From assembly GCA_018857735.1 (NCBI GenBank), contig JABMCL010001849.1, forward strand, positions 93,501 through 157,500: DNA of 64,000 nucleotides, written 5' to 3'. Under the pieces are notes generated by a model. The model made no database searches and had not been told where the DNA came from. It saw nothing but the letters and a program-made list of their open reading frames with translations. This document shows positions 12,801-21,734 of the stretch, piece after piece (the stretch's first letter is position 1; each line of letters starts with the position of its first letter). A program made the translations under genes and the position numbers. The stretch is from Alviniconcha marisindica (taxonomy: Eukaryota; Mollusca; Gastropoda; Provannidae).

Positions 12801-14198
12801 CCTGATGCATAGAGTGAAGGATACAGTGAGTTATGTAATGCATTATTAAATTAGGTTATGTACTGTTGTATCATTTCATTTATAGTGACTTGACACTGAA
12901 CCTCATACATGTATCATAGAAGAATTTGGTGCCTTAGAAAAGCATTTATTATTATTACCCTTTGTTCCTTAACATACCACTTAATATTTAAATAATACAA
13001 CAACTCATTACAAGCCTCGTGAGCAGTATTTTATACATCATCATGAGCCACTGCAACAAACACTTTCAGTTTCATACTGCAACATCTCGACACAAAGGTT
13101 TATAAAATAAACAAAAAAGACCTCTCCTCCAGCACAAACCTTGTTTTGCTTCATCAGTTTTTCCAGGTGAAGTTCTCTCATCAGTACCTGCCTGTTGCTG
13201 ATGCTGCCTTGCTGACGTGGACACTCCTGGTCCATCACCAGAAGTGTAGACTTCATGCCCTGAAAAACAGCAGTACACATAATCATAGAAGAAGAAGTAA
13301 AATGTTGATTGTAGCTACTCCTAGTCCTAATGGGGGGGGTATTACTATGAACACTGCACAGTACCATAAAATGACAGTAATGGCCAGCTTTGTGGCCGAT
13401 GGTCATTAATGGAAGAAGAACAGAAGAGGATACCCTGTCGTGCCGACTACCACCTCAACTCATTCTTCCCAAGGACAGTGAGGGACTGGAACACACTACC
13501 CCCAGAGACAGTCTCAGCCCCATCCATTGGTGCCTTCATCTCAAGGGTGGCCAAACTCAAGTAGACAACCACTTCCCTACCCCCCCCTCCCCCCCCACCA
13601 CCACCCTTTGTGTGTGTGCGTGTGTGTAGCGTGCAGTGCTTTGTAGGTTTGGATGTGCTCAGGGCTGTACGAGAGGTCCTCAGCAATGGGGGCCCGAAAA
13701 AGCATTTTGCCTGACAGCAGCTCCGCATACAGCAGCACTCTGCTACTAGGCAACTGGTAGCCCTTTTCTTCTTCTTCTTCTTTTTTTTCATGGTGTTAGG
13801 GTTAGGTATTGTATTTCCAGCCACACCCCCTTTTTCTCGCACACCATAAATATCAGTAATGATCAGACATTGATCCAGGAGATTACTGGAAGAAGTACTT
13901 TACAGACAATTTTCGCTAACTTCTGTGTGTTTTGGAGAAAACCTAGAAGCAAATGATCACCCCAGCAGTAATTATCATCTTAATAGAAGCCCAGCTTATG
14001 ACACTGCGTGTCCCCCAAGTCGTGGTGTATTGCAATGATGCAGCAATAGCCGACTTCGCGATTCAAAGTACGTGAACAAAGAAATATATTTTGCACAGCA
14101 ACCGTTTTGGAGCAAACATAAGTAGTTACCTTTCGACTAAGGTACTCTCTGACGATAGATTCGGCTATCGATTCGACATATGCGTTATCTGAAGACAT
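1654..14198 (-). CDS. MINDY4: MINDY4 deubiquitinase gene, 15 coding exons, 3' end off window
   Basis: Probable ubiquitin C-terminal hydrolase of the MINDY family (MINDY-4/FAM188B type), a cysteine protease family that trims polyubiquitin. Minus-strand exons (transcript order): 14198-14130, 13259-13140, 12734-12509, 11930-11755, 11166-10742, 10281-10116, 8898-8782, 8333-8245, 7278-7180, 6378-6315, 5806-5741, 4071-4001, 3496-3433, 2657-2496, 1834-1654. All junctions are GT-AG and phases agree, giving 698 codons plus 1 nt. The catalytic Cys lies in [11 protein letters not shown] (about residue 437) and the His in [10 protein letters not shown] (about 658). Conserved blocks [27 protein letters not shown] and [14 protein letters not shown] match remembered vertebrate MINDY4. 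The middle (residues about 64-390) is poorly conserved and Ser-rich, as expected. The start MSSDN is chosen because it aligns with the human N-terminus; an in-frame ATG 28 codons upstream (14282) is possible. The last exon, expected to be about 50 residues, lies left of position 1. Confidence 0.9.
2100..2240. repeat. Tandem duplication, 66 bp unit, two copies
   Basis: The segment running from GTGAGACCGTCCCCTTGTAA to CAGCAGTTATACAAAGCATG occurs twice (about 2090-2165 and 2163-2239) in MINDY4 intron 14. Confidence 0.8.
2496..2657 (-). CDS. MINDY4: MINDY4 exon 14
   Basis: 54 codons beginning [20 protein letters not shown] and ending [10 protein letters not shown], with [18 protein letters not shown] in between. 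Very close to the human protein over the whole exon. The 34-bp minisatellite starts a few bases upstream of its acceptor. Confidence 0.95.
2661..3105. repeat. 34 bp minisatellite abutting MINDY4 exon 14 acceptor
   Basis: About 16 copies of a 34-bp unit, some 28 bp with CAAACA missing; core CACACAGGCAACACTCATCG. The first unit begins 4 bp from the exon boundary, so the acceptor polypyrimidine tract of exon 14 is one repeat unit. Confidence 0.93.
3262..3445. repeat. Diverged repeats of the MINDY4 exon 13 donor junction
   Basis: Three roughly 80-bp units at 3275-3313, 3360-3398 and 3421-3459, each of the form CATRYRYACYTDAG....GTAGC. The last is the genuine exon 13 end with its donor. Confidence 0.65.
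3433..3496 (-). CDS. MINDY4: MINDY4 exon 13
   Basis: [20 protein letters not shown] then [11 protein letters not shown] is almost identical to the human [10 protein letters not shown]. The 3' end of this exon is repeated in degenerate form in the following intron. Confidence 0.9.
3627..3875. repeat. CA microsatellites (three tracts)
   Basis: CA dinucleotide runs at about 3630-3685, 3716-3787 and 3825-3872. They are separated by a duplicated spacer, GAAACACATATGCATAC. Confidence 0.97.
4001..4071 (-). CDS. MINDY4: MINDY4 exon 12
   Basis: [20 protein letters not shown] then GID, matching human FEVGPYGCILLTLSAILSRS. The exon sits between a CA microsatellite cluster and a 54-bp minisatellite. 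Confidence 0.85.
4140..4935. repeat. 54 bp minisatellite, MINDY4 intron 11
   Basis: About 15 near-identical copies; core CCCCCAAGATTAGGGTCATA. As 54 is a multiple of three, long open frames exist on both strands, but these are artefacts of periodicity. A decayed tail of shorter units runs to about 5050. Confidence 0.97.
5741..5806 (-). CDS. MINDY4: MINDY4 exon 11
   Basis: 22 codons [20 protein letters not shown] then KQ, matching human LTLHSLTCYEDLVTFLQQSI. Acceptor TTTGCAG, donor CAG|GTGAGC. Confidence 0.86.
6085..6232. repeat. 44 bp tandem repeat, three copies
   Basis: Unit with core GACAGTGGCTGAACAAGATG in MINDY4 intron 10. Confidence 0.9.
6315..6378 (-). CDS. MINDY4: MINDY4 exon 10
   Basis: [20 protein letters not shown] then T. 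Short exon continuing [12 protein letters not shown]; resembles human ...SPTGKYKADGVLET. Acceptor TTGCCAG, donor ACA|GTAAGT. Confidence 0.8.
7180..7278 (-). CDS. MINDY4: MINDY4 exon 9
   Basis: [20 protein letters not shown] then [12 protein letters not shown]. It corresponds to human [26 protein letters not shown]. Found only in the phase demanded by exon 8; other frames are closed or unlike the family. Confidence 0.88.
7480..8185. repeat. 42 bp minisatellite, MINDY4 intron 8
   Basis: About 16 copies, core CACATTCCATCCTTGTGGTG, well conserved in the middle and diverged at both ends. The 249-residue open frame across it is a periodicity artefact. Confidence 0.96.
8245..8333 (-). CDS. MINDY4: MINDY4 exon 8 (catalytic Cys)
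   Basis: [20 protein letters not shown] then GENRLPEGS. It carries the presumed nucleophilic Cys in GGPCG. I use the strong GCAG|GTGAGT donor; an AACAG|GTTACC site 18 nt upstream also exists and would keep the frame. Confidence 0.9.
8782..8898 (-). CDS. MINDY4: MINDY4 exon 7 (start of catalytic domain)
   Basis: 39 codons: [20 protein letters not shown], then [19 protein letters not shown]. Clear match to human [24 protein letters not shown]...YGIVQNK. Acceptor TTTGCAG, donor AAG|GTAAAG. Confidence 0.92.
8899..10115. other. MINDY4 intron 6, mostly featureless
   Basis: About 1.2 kb of AT-rich intron. A CA-type microsatellite lies at about 9995-10100. I see no other repeat or exon. Confidence 0.6.
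10116..10281 (-). CDS. MINDY4: MINDY4 exon 6
   Basis: Acidic segment [20 protein letters not shown], then [13 protein letters not shown], which corresponds to the human KLQTASKPIDLSVA block just before the catalytic domain. Ends ATC|GTGAGT, phase 0. Confidence 0.85.
10742..11166 (-). CDS. MINDY4: MINDY4 exon 5 (long Ser/Gln-rich linker)
   Basis: 141 codons plus 2 nt, low-complexity ([20 protein letters not shown]). Acceptor TTTGCAG|GAT, donor C|GTGAGT. No domain recognised; placed by splice sites, open frame and phase. Confidence 0.75.
11755..11930 (-). CDS. MINDY4: MINDY4 exon 4
   Basis: 59 codons of linker containing an acidic patch ([14 protein letters not shown]) and a basic Ser-rich tail. 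The acceptor has a strong polypyrimidine tract (TTTTTTCAG) and the donor is GAT|GTAAGT. Phase fits both neighbours. The linker has no recognised domain. Confidence 0.78.
12115..12480. repeat. Poly-G tract, GA-rich low complexity, and dispersed TTAC-element copy
   Basis: A G run at about 12122-12140, AG-rich sequence to 12405, then AAGTAAGTAACTCGATGCTT...CCCAGTCAACCAGTACAG (12407-12470), a minus-strand copy of the dispersed element seen in tandem at 38.3 kb. Confidence 0.75.
12509..12734 (-). CDS. MINDY4: MINDY4 exon 3
   Basis: Begins [17 protein letters not shown], matching the human ENPLKTSLELITRYF block, then runs into a low-conservation Ser-rich stretch. Ends in phase 1 at an AGAG|GTGACT donor. 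The 3' boundary is the less certain one. Confidence 0.8.
13140..13259 (-). CDS. MINDY4: MINDY4 exon 2
   Basis: 40 codons from [15 protein letters not shown] to KLMKQNK. It continues exon 1 as [15 protein letters not shown], matching the family block KGLKKTCVTMDQERPR. Acceptor 13261/13260, donor after 13140. Confidence 0.88.
13320..13860. other. Poly-G/C and low-complexity part of MINDY4 intron 1
   Basis: Contains a C-rich run at about 13578-13600, GTGT repeats, a TTC run at 13768-13790 and a short TTAGGGTTAGG at about 13795. No exon recognised. Confidence 0.5.
14130..14198 (-). CDS. MINDY4: MINDY4 exon 1
   Basis: 23 codons, [20 protein letters not shown] then SRK. This matches the family start (human ...SLVREFLSRKG). 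Donor at 14129/14128, phase 0. Confidence 0.85.
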
Positions 14199-14815
14199 GG
14201 TCAGATGCCGTAACTGTGTCAGCGTGGCACAAATCAGAAATAAACAAGTTGTTTTAACGGAGTCAGTCTCGGCACAAACCATAGGTGGCAGCCATTTTTA
14301 CACAAATACCAGGTTTACCGAAAAGCTCAAGTAATAACAAAACAAATATTATTTAAACAAACTAAATTGATTATCTTTTCTTTCAGAAATAGAGAAACAA
14401 AATAATCGTTCCTCATCCTTTTCTCAAAAAAATTAACCACTCTTCATAAGATTGAAAAATAGTCATTTAGCCAACAGCTTTTCAAGAGGAGAGCACTCTG
14501 CAAACACTCTTAGCAGACGATAACAAACAGGTCTTACTGTCTAGATCTGGATCTGGTTTCGTGCGTTGCAGAGGTCATTTTTGTCTCAACTGGAACATAT
14601 TCATCTGTTAAATTAATAGAAAACAGTATTACGTGCATATTACAAGCATCTGTCTGATGTATTAATACTTTAGTGACATTTCCTTTTCTTTCGTTTTTTT
14701 CTTCCCCCATGTACACTGGTCACACAAAATGTTAAATCGTGGCAGTGGCGGGAGGTTTACAACCTCAGGCAGAATGAACGATTGTTAAACATACAGAAAT
14801 AGAGTTAGATACACA
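14199..14815. promoter_or_regulatory. Putative bidirectional promoter between MINDY4 and TERT
   Basis: 617 bp separate the divergent MINDY4 and putative TERT start codons, so the interval should contain both core promoters and 5' UTRs. No TATA box at a convincing spacing is seen. On the minus strand near 14285-14297 there is AAAATGGCTGCCA, which resembles a YY1-type initiator element and also opens a short uORF. The rest is AT-rich and featureless by eye. Inferred from gene arrangement, and dependent on TERT exon 1 being right. Confidence 0.4.
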
Positions 14816-14860
14816 ATGAATGCAAACAAATCATATCCAGGTTCCACGGGGTCCCCCAAG
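14816..14860 (+). CDS. TERT: TERT exon 1 (candidate start)
   Basis: ATG followed by 14 open codons and a good AAG|GTGAGT donor, in the phase required by exon 2. An in-frame TAA lies 30 nt upstream, so the frame cannot extend further. It gives [15 protein letters not shown] before [12 protein letters not shown]. It lacks family conservation, so a different first exon remains possible. Confidence 0.5.
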
Positions 14861-17800
14861 GTGAGTCGGTCCTCTTGTACATTGTCGATTACACAAACAA
14901 TATTGGCCTAATTTTAGGTTTTGCTAAACGGTGCTAAAGGCCGAGGAATGAGTGAACAACTGCTGGTGAGGTTGACAAAATAGAACAGGTCTAGGGAAAT
15001 GTACTCACCAGTGCGACGAAACACAAGGAAACAATAGTACACGAGCGCCTGATACAAAAATTATTTTCTTCGGGTGCAAGAAGACAGACAACAAAAGAGG
15101 AAGGAAGCAAAGAAGAGGACAGACAAGGACACGGTATATGAGCTCTTCCTTTCTGCCCAGAACAATCAAGGATTGGAACTGCCTGCCCAAGGAAGTAGTT
15201 GAGGCCACCACGCTTGACACTTTTGTGTCAAGGGCCTGGTCCCTATAAACCCTCAGACCCCCCCCCCCCCCCCCCCCCCACTGACACTAGTAACAGTAAA
15301 CATACAAATGGAGCTCTAGGGCAAACCCCCCACCAAGTGCCCAGGTGCCATAATGATCAGCAATTTAATCATGGGCCCTCAATATGAAGAAGAGCTGATG
15401 TCGAAAGCACTTGTGTACTATTGCTTCCTTGCATTTCTTCACATTGGTGCTCAAGGCTGTGAAGTGCACTACATACTGCTTCCCAGTCACTTTGGTGGTG
15501 TGGTGATGCTTGTTCTGATTCCGCTTGTGGAGTTAAGGATGGTAGGACACCACCTACTATGCCATCTACTGACAGTGTTACTTTTACACTTCTTACAGTG
15601 TTAGCCAAGTTGCAAAGTCAGAATGAGTGAGCATGAATTCCCTCCAGAGCAGATTGTCACTACCTCCCTCCATCAATCTCTGTATCACTATCACTGTATC
15701 AGTGTATGTTGACTCGACACTGAAGGCTTTGAATTTGATCAGAACTGCCTCAAGCAAGAAAGGAGGCAGGAACACTAAGAATGAGGCCACCGTGAGACTG
15801 AGAGCATGGTGTAAATGATGAAGGGCCGCAGAGGCTGGGACAGTTTTTATTGTGCGGTGATGGATAATGGTGAGGATGATCTCTGGTAATAATTATGATG
15901 GAGACCTATCCATTTCAGTTTGAGGCTACATACTACTGACCGGGCCGAAGACCTCGCATACTCATAGTTATCCCAGTTTTACTGTTAGCCAGGCTGGGGA
16001 ACTGCAACACAGTTACAGCAAACCCATCAAACACAGACACATAGGTCTGTGAAGTTTGGCTGTGTGGTCCCCCAGCCTCCCCATGGGGATATATAGCACT
16101 CCCAACTCCAGGTAGGACTAGGAGTTGGTCAGGGCTGAAAAATCACACATGACCGATGGGATTCAAACTTACAACCTTCCAATCTTCATTTGAGGTGCTA
16201 ATCACTACGGTACAAGGGCCAGTGGAAGTGGAAGGTAATTATCTCATTTCTGATGTCCAAGTCAACTGTGCTTTTGCTGTTCTTGTCTTTTTCAGGTGGA
16301 CATTATTCTTCAGACTCTGTATGGGCGTGTCGCAAATCTGGAGTCATGGATTAGACGTATTGACAAAGAACAAGCTCTGGAATCCACTCTGGTCACTGAC
16401 AGTGATCATGCAGGGTAGGGCCTTTTGTTTGTATAATTCCTGTATAAGTTAATTTCTATTAGTGTATGTTTCAAACTGTAACACTAACACAAACAGTGCT
16501 GATGGTTCCAGACCTGTATAACTTAGTGTATGTTTTTGATTGTAACACTAACAGTTACACAAACAATGTTCAAGGTTCCAGATCAAATCAAAAGTTTAGA
16601 TTGTTTGGGTGGCTGGGTGGGATGAGAGTGGAGGAGGTGGTCATTCATCATCCTTTTTTGTGTGTGTGTATGTGGGGGGGGGGGGGGTCTTTGTTTTTCT
16701 TTTTATTCTGCTGCTGTTCTGTGTTCATGTGATTGTGTATAGTTCTAGTTTAAGGTGGTCCAAAATTTAATAACAAAGGAGCAGAACTCAACAAAATTTA
16801 CACACACACGCACACACACACACACACAAATGCAGGCAAATTGAGCTTTATTCAGATTATTGACTGTTATTTTAAAGACACCTAACTACAGACAATCAAG
16901 TATCAACACTTAACTAAGTTAACACTAGCACCCACTCTAAGCTTGGCGTGAAGAAACTCAGTGAGTACAAGTCATAAGGATAATCTCTGTAAGTAGTGTA
17001 AATGCCTTGTTTTTGGTCTGTGACACTAGTCACTGCAACACATTCATTGTTATGATGAGATGTTTTACCAGTTATATATTGTTCCTTCCCCCCCCCCCCC
17101 CCCCCCACACACCACATCCCACCCCATCCTTTTTGTTGTTGTTTTCTTCTTTTTATTCACTTGTACTTTTGTAGGGGTGTTTTGTTGTTGTATGTATGGT
17201 TGTTTTGCAGAACTTGGTCTTTTTTATCAAACTTCTGTTTCAGTTGGCACAAGTGCCATTTGTTATATTTGTCTGATATCTGATAAGTAAGTTTATTCAG
17301 TGTCTATTTTCCAGATTCCTACATCTGCTGAAAACAACACTTGTGGCAGAGGAAGTAAACAGCAAGGAGCTTAGAACACCTGTCAGTCTCTCCCAAGTGT
17401 CTCATCAACAGGAAATAGTTGTTAGAGCTGTGGAGGTAATTTTGTTTTTCTGTATGAGTAGGTGTGTGCTGACATGCATTTCATTGCTTTTCTGTTGTTG
17501 TTTTTTGTTGTTTTTTTGGCTTCAACTATCTTTTGATTCATTTGTCTACAGCTGTTTAAAGTAATTTAGAGTTATTTGATGTTTGCATTGTTTTTGTTGT
17601 TGTTGTTTATAGCAGTAACCGAGTAAATGTTTGTTCTTCATTTGTGCATCTGCACACTACATATAAATATATGTGCCCACACTTTAATTTTTTTATTGTA
17701 ATCTTCATCTGTTGTTTTTTTAATGATATTTCACAGTCCCATTGAAAGCTTTGAGTTTTTGTAACAGTTTATATTTAACTTTAAAGTCTGCTTTAACCAT

Positions 17801-20800
17801 TTTTCTGTTTTAGCGAGTGTTGCGTCGAGATGGAGTGGGCAACAATGTCTTGTCATTTGGATTTGGTCCGGTATGATTTTTTTTATAGTTATAATTTCAG
17901 TATATATATATATATGTGTCCCGCTCCTACCAATTCAATGCTAAGGTGCAGCAGCCAATCAGCCCTAGACACAGAAATAGCCACTGGGGGTCGATTTAGG
18001 TGAATTTCACTTTTTTGCAGAATTACATTTTTTAGACCTTAAATCATCATGTAGTTATGGTATTTTGGTTTAGAGATAGCATTAAACTGTTAAAAAGTGG
18101 GTTTAAATGCTCCTACCAGCAATAAAAGACTAATGTTTATGCAGAATGACCAACATTCGGCAGAATAAAACGTATTTTTCCCCGTACAGTACCCCAGCAT
18201 GTAGCACACCGTTGGAAAGCTCTTTGTGAGAACCTTCCCGCTGGATGTGTCAAGATAAGATTAAACTAGGTCAGTCCTCCCAAATAAGGCAAACGTAAGG
18301 TACACAAACTTATAGCTAATGCAAAAAAAGAAAATAGGTAATACTCTGTTAAAGCAAAATGATTAACATTTAATGAAAATGGGGGGGTGGCATGGTGTGC
18401 ACAGAATGTGCAACGAAATGCTTGGCGTGTCACCATCCATGTCACAACCAATTTTCACTTAAGTACACCCTTCAGTGGATATTCAAATGGACTGCACAGA
18501 GTGTGGCTAGAGTGCTGTGAGTATGAGTTTGCATTCTGTTCATGTGCAGATGACGGATAACCCCAAAGCATCAGTGAGTAGCGTATCCAGCATAGAGTAC
18601 CGCTACCCCAACAGCAGCATCAACAGACTGCAGTACAAAGTGTGGAAAACGCTGCTGACCAGGTGATGGCACTGGTGATTTATTGTCTTGTTTTTGGATA
18701 TGGGATGGAGTGCCTATGGACTTTCACAGCTGAACTGAATGACTGTTCCTGAGGCAGCCATTTAATTGGTAGGGGTTGTCCTAACAGCAGTGTCGACAGA
18801 CTGCAGTACAATGTGTGGAAAATGCTGCTGACCAGGTGAGGACTAAGGACCCCCCCTCTTTTCACTGACCAAGGACCACTCTTTTCACTGACCGTGGACC
18901 ACCCCTCTCTTCACTGACCAAGGACCACCCCTTTTCACTAAGCACCATTCATCTTTTCACTGACCAGGGACCACTCTTTTCACTGACCAAGGACCACCCC
19001 TTTTCACTAAGGACCACCCCTCTTTTCACTGACCAAGGACCACCCCTTTTCACCAAGGACCACCCCCTCTTTTCACTGACCAAGGACCACCCCTCTTTTC
19101 ACTGACCAAGGACCACCCCTTTTCACCAAGGACCACCCCTCTTTTCACTGACCAAGGACCACCATTTTTCACAAAGGACCACCCCTCTTTTCACTGACAC
19201 TGACCAAGGACCACCCCCTCTTTTCACTGACCAAGGATCACTCTTTTCACTGACCAAGGACCACCCCTTTTCACCAAGGACCACCCCTCTTTTCACTGAC
19301 CAAGGACCATCCCTCTGTTCACTGACCAAGGACCACCCCTTTTCACCAAGGACCACCCCTCTTTTCACAGACCAAGGACCACCCCTCATTTCACTGACGA
19401 TGGACTACCCCTTTTCACTGACCAAGGACCACCCCTCATTTCACTGACCATGGACTCATTTCACTGACCATGGACCTTTTTCACTAAGGGCCACTACTCT
19501 TTTCACAGACCAATTACCACCTCATTTTACTAAGGACCACCCCTCTTTTCACTGACCAAGGACAGCTATTCTTTTCACTGACCAAGGACCACTTTTTTCA
19601 CTGACCAAGGACCACCCCTCTTTTCACTGACCAAGGACCACCCCTCTTTTCACTGACCAAGGACCACCCCTCTTTTCAGACCCCTTGTTGCTTGTTTTCT
19701 TTCTTGGCTGGTCTTAAGGGAGGAGCTCCACTGACATAAAGGTTAAGAAAACCACACCCGTATATTATACTGTTTGGCTCAGCTACCCAAACACCTTGCT
19801 TTTCTTCCTTGTGTGTGTTTCAGAGTGGGGGACACACTAATGAGCCATTTATTGGAAAACACGTCCATCTTCATTCTGTTGGTCAAACCTGCTGTGTACC
19901 TTCAGGTCACAGGTGAGAATTGTCAGTCAGCTTCGTAAAGCTTGTGACTTTTCGTAGCCCTCAGCTGGGCAGATGGAATCTGTACAAATTATAGGGTGGG
20001 GCACCTCCTTGTACAAATTACAGGGTGGGGCACCTCCTTGTACAAATTACAGGGTGGGGCACCTCCTTGTACAAATTACAGGGTGGGGCACCTTGTACAA
20101 ATTACAGGGTGGGGCACCTCCTTGTACAAATTATAGGGTGGGGCACCTCCTTGTACAAATTACAGGGTGGGGCACCTCCTTGTACAAATTACAGGGTGGG
20201 GCACCTCCTTCCTTTGATGACTGCCAAAATGAGACTCCTGTCAAGTAAAAGTAGTGTGTACAGTGTGCACCTATCCATGCTTGAACTTTGAAACATGTTT
20301 GAGTTGTATAAAGAAAACGTGTTCACATGATCAAAGAAACATAAAAAATGTAACATGAGCAACCATCTGCATGTGGTCCAGAGTGCAGAAATACAGCCGG
20401 ATTGGTCTTTTGAAGTAACAGGGGGGAGGGGGGGCAGAGCACAGACACTTGACATGGAAGTGAAAATGATGTTATCACGTAACTGGAAATAATAGGCAAA
20501 CAAACTGTCCCATGCACATACATACATGTGTGCTTACACATGCATGCATGCACAAACTGGCAGGTACACATGCATGTAGGCAGGCACACATGGACACACA
20601 TACCTACAGCATGAGAATAGAACCATTACAGCTACCAGAATAAAGAACCTGATGCTTTTGTTTCAGGGAAGCCTGTGTACCAGATGTGGCCATACTCTGC
20701 CGGATCCACCTGGACAGCCAAACGGTGCACTTGTCCACCGCAGAAAACACCCAGTGTGAAAGCACGGGGCAGAAGAAAGCCACCAAAAGTGAAGAAAACG

Positions 20801-21575
20801 CAGAAACAAGGGAAACATGGACCGTCAGAAGAAGTTCACATCACCGGGAAATCACAGCCCAGTGCCTGGTCTCCCCACCACCACACCAAACAGTTTGTGA
20901 ACTCAAGCTCCAGCAGGCAACAGCAGTGCAGTGATGCGCACAAACTCAAACAGCCAAAGACAGGGAAGAGAAAGGTACGGTGTGAGGAATGTGCGCCAGA
21001 ATCAAAGAGGAGAAAGAAGTGTGATGATGAGAAGAGCAGACATTCACTGTTAGATGGATCTCGCGGTGATCAAGAGGCAACGTGCACTAAGCGCCCTGCT
21101 TTTGCTGAAAGCCCTAGGGTTAGCGTTACCTCCAGCCCTGTTACACCGTGTGTCTCAGAAAAGGACAGCGGCACAAGCAGTGTAGACACCAGCCATCCTG
21201 GCACAGTGGAAGAACCCTTAGGGAAGCGCAGTTGCAGAGGCACCGGCAGCAGCCTCCAGACGTCACACGGCCAGATAGAGACCAGCCAGGAAAGCATGCA
21301 TGGGAAAACACATTTGGGTCAGTGGTGCAGCCCAGCTGTTTCCCCAACAGTGGTGCCAGAGACGAGTGAGAGTTCTGTTGAGGTCACGGAAGTTGTGGAT
21401 GGGTCATGTCCTCCTGCTGGTGAGGCTGGCAAAGCGTCCTCTCTGAAGACAAAACGGCAGAGGAAAAGAGCGAGGCAGAGAAAAAAGAAGCTTTCCCAAA
21501 GGGCATGCACAGAAGCCTCTGTTCCTTATCAGTAAGTGGTTAAAAAGAACAAGCAGATTCACAACAGCTGTTCTG

Positions 21576-21621
<46 letters not shown>

Positions 21622-21663
21622 CTTTCTCTCTCTCTATGTCTGTCTCTCTCTGTCTCTCTGTCT

Positions 21664-21734
<71 letters not shown>

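Noticed and set aside
13795..13806. TTAGGGTTAGG as interstitial telomeric repeat beside TERT
   Set aside because: Only about two units; expected by chance in 64 kb. The TTAGGG in the 54-bp array at 4.1-4.9 kb is also one hexamer per unit.
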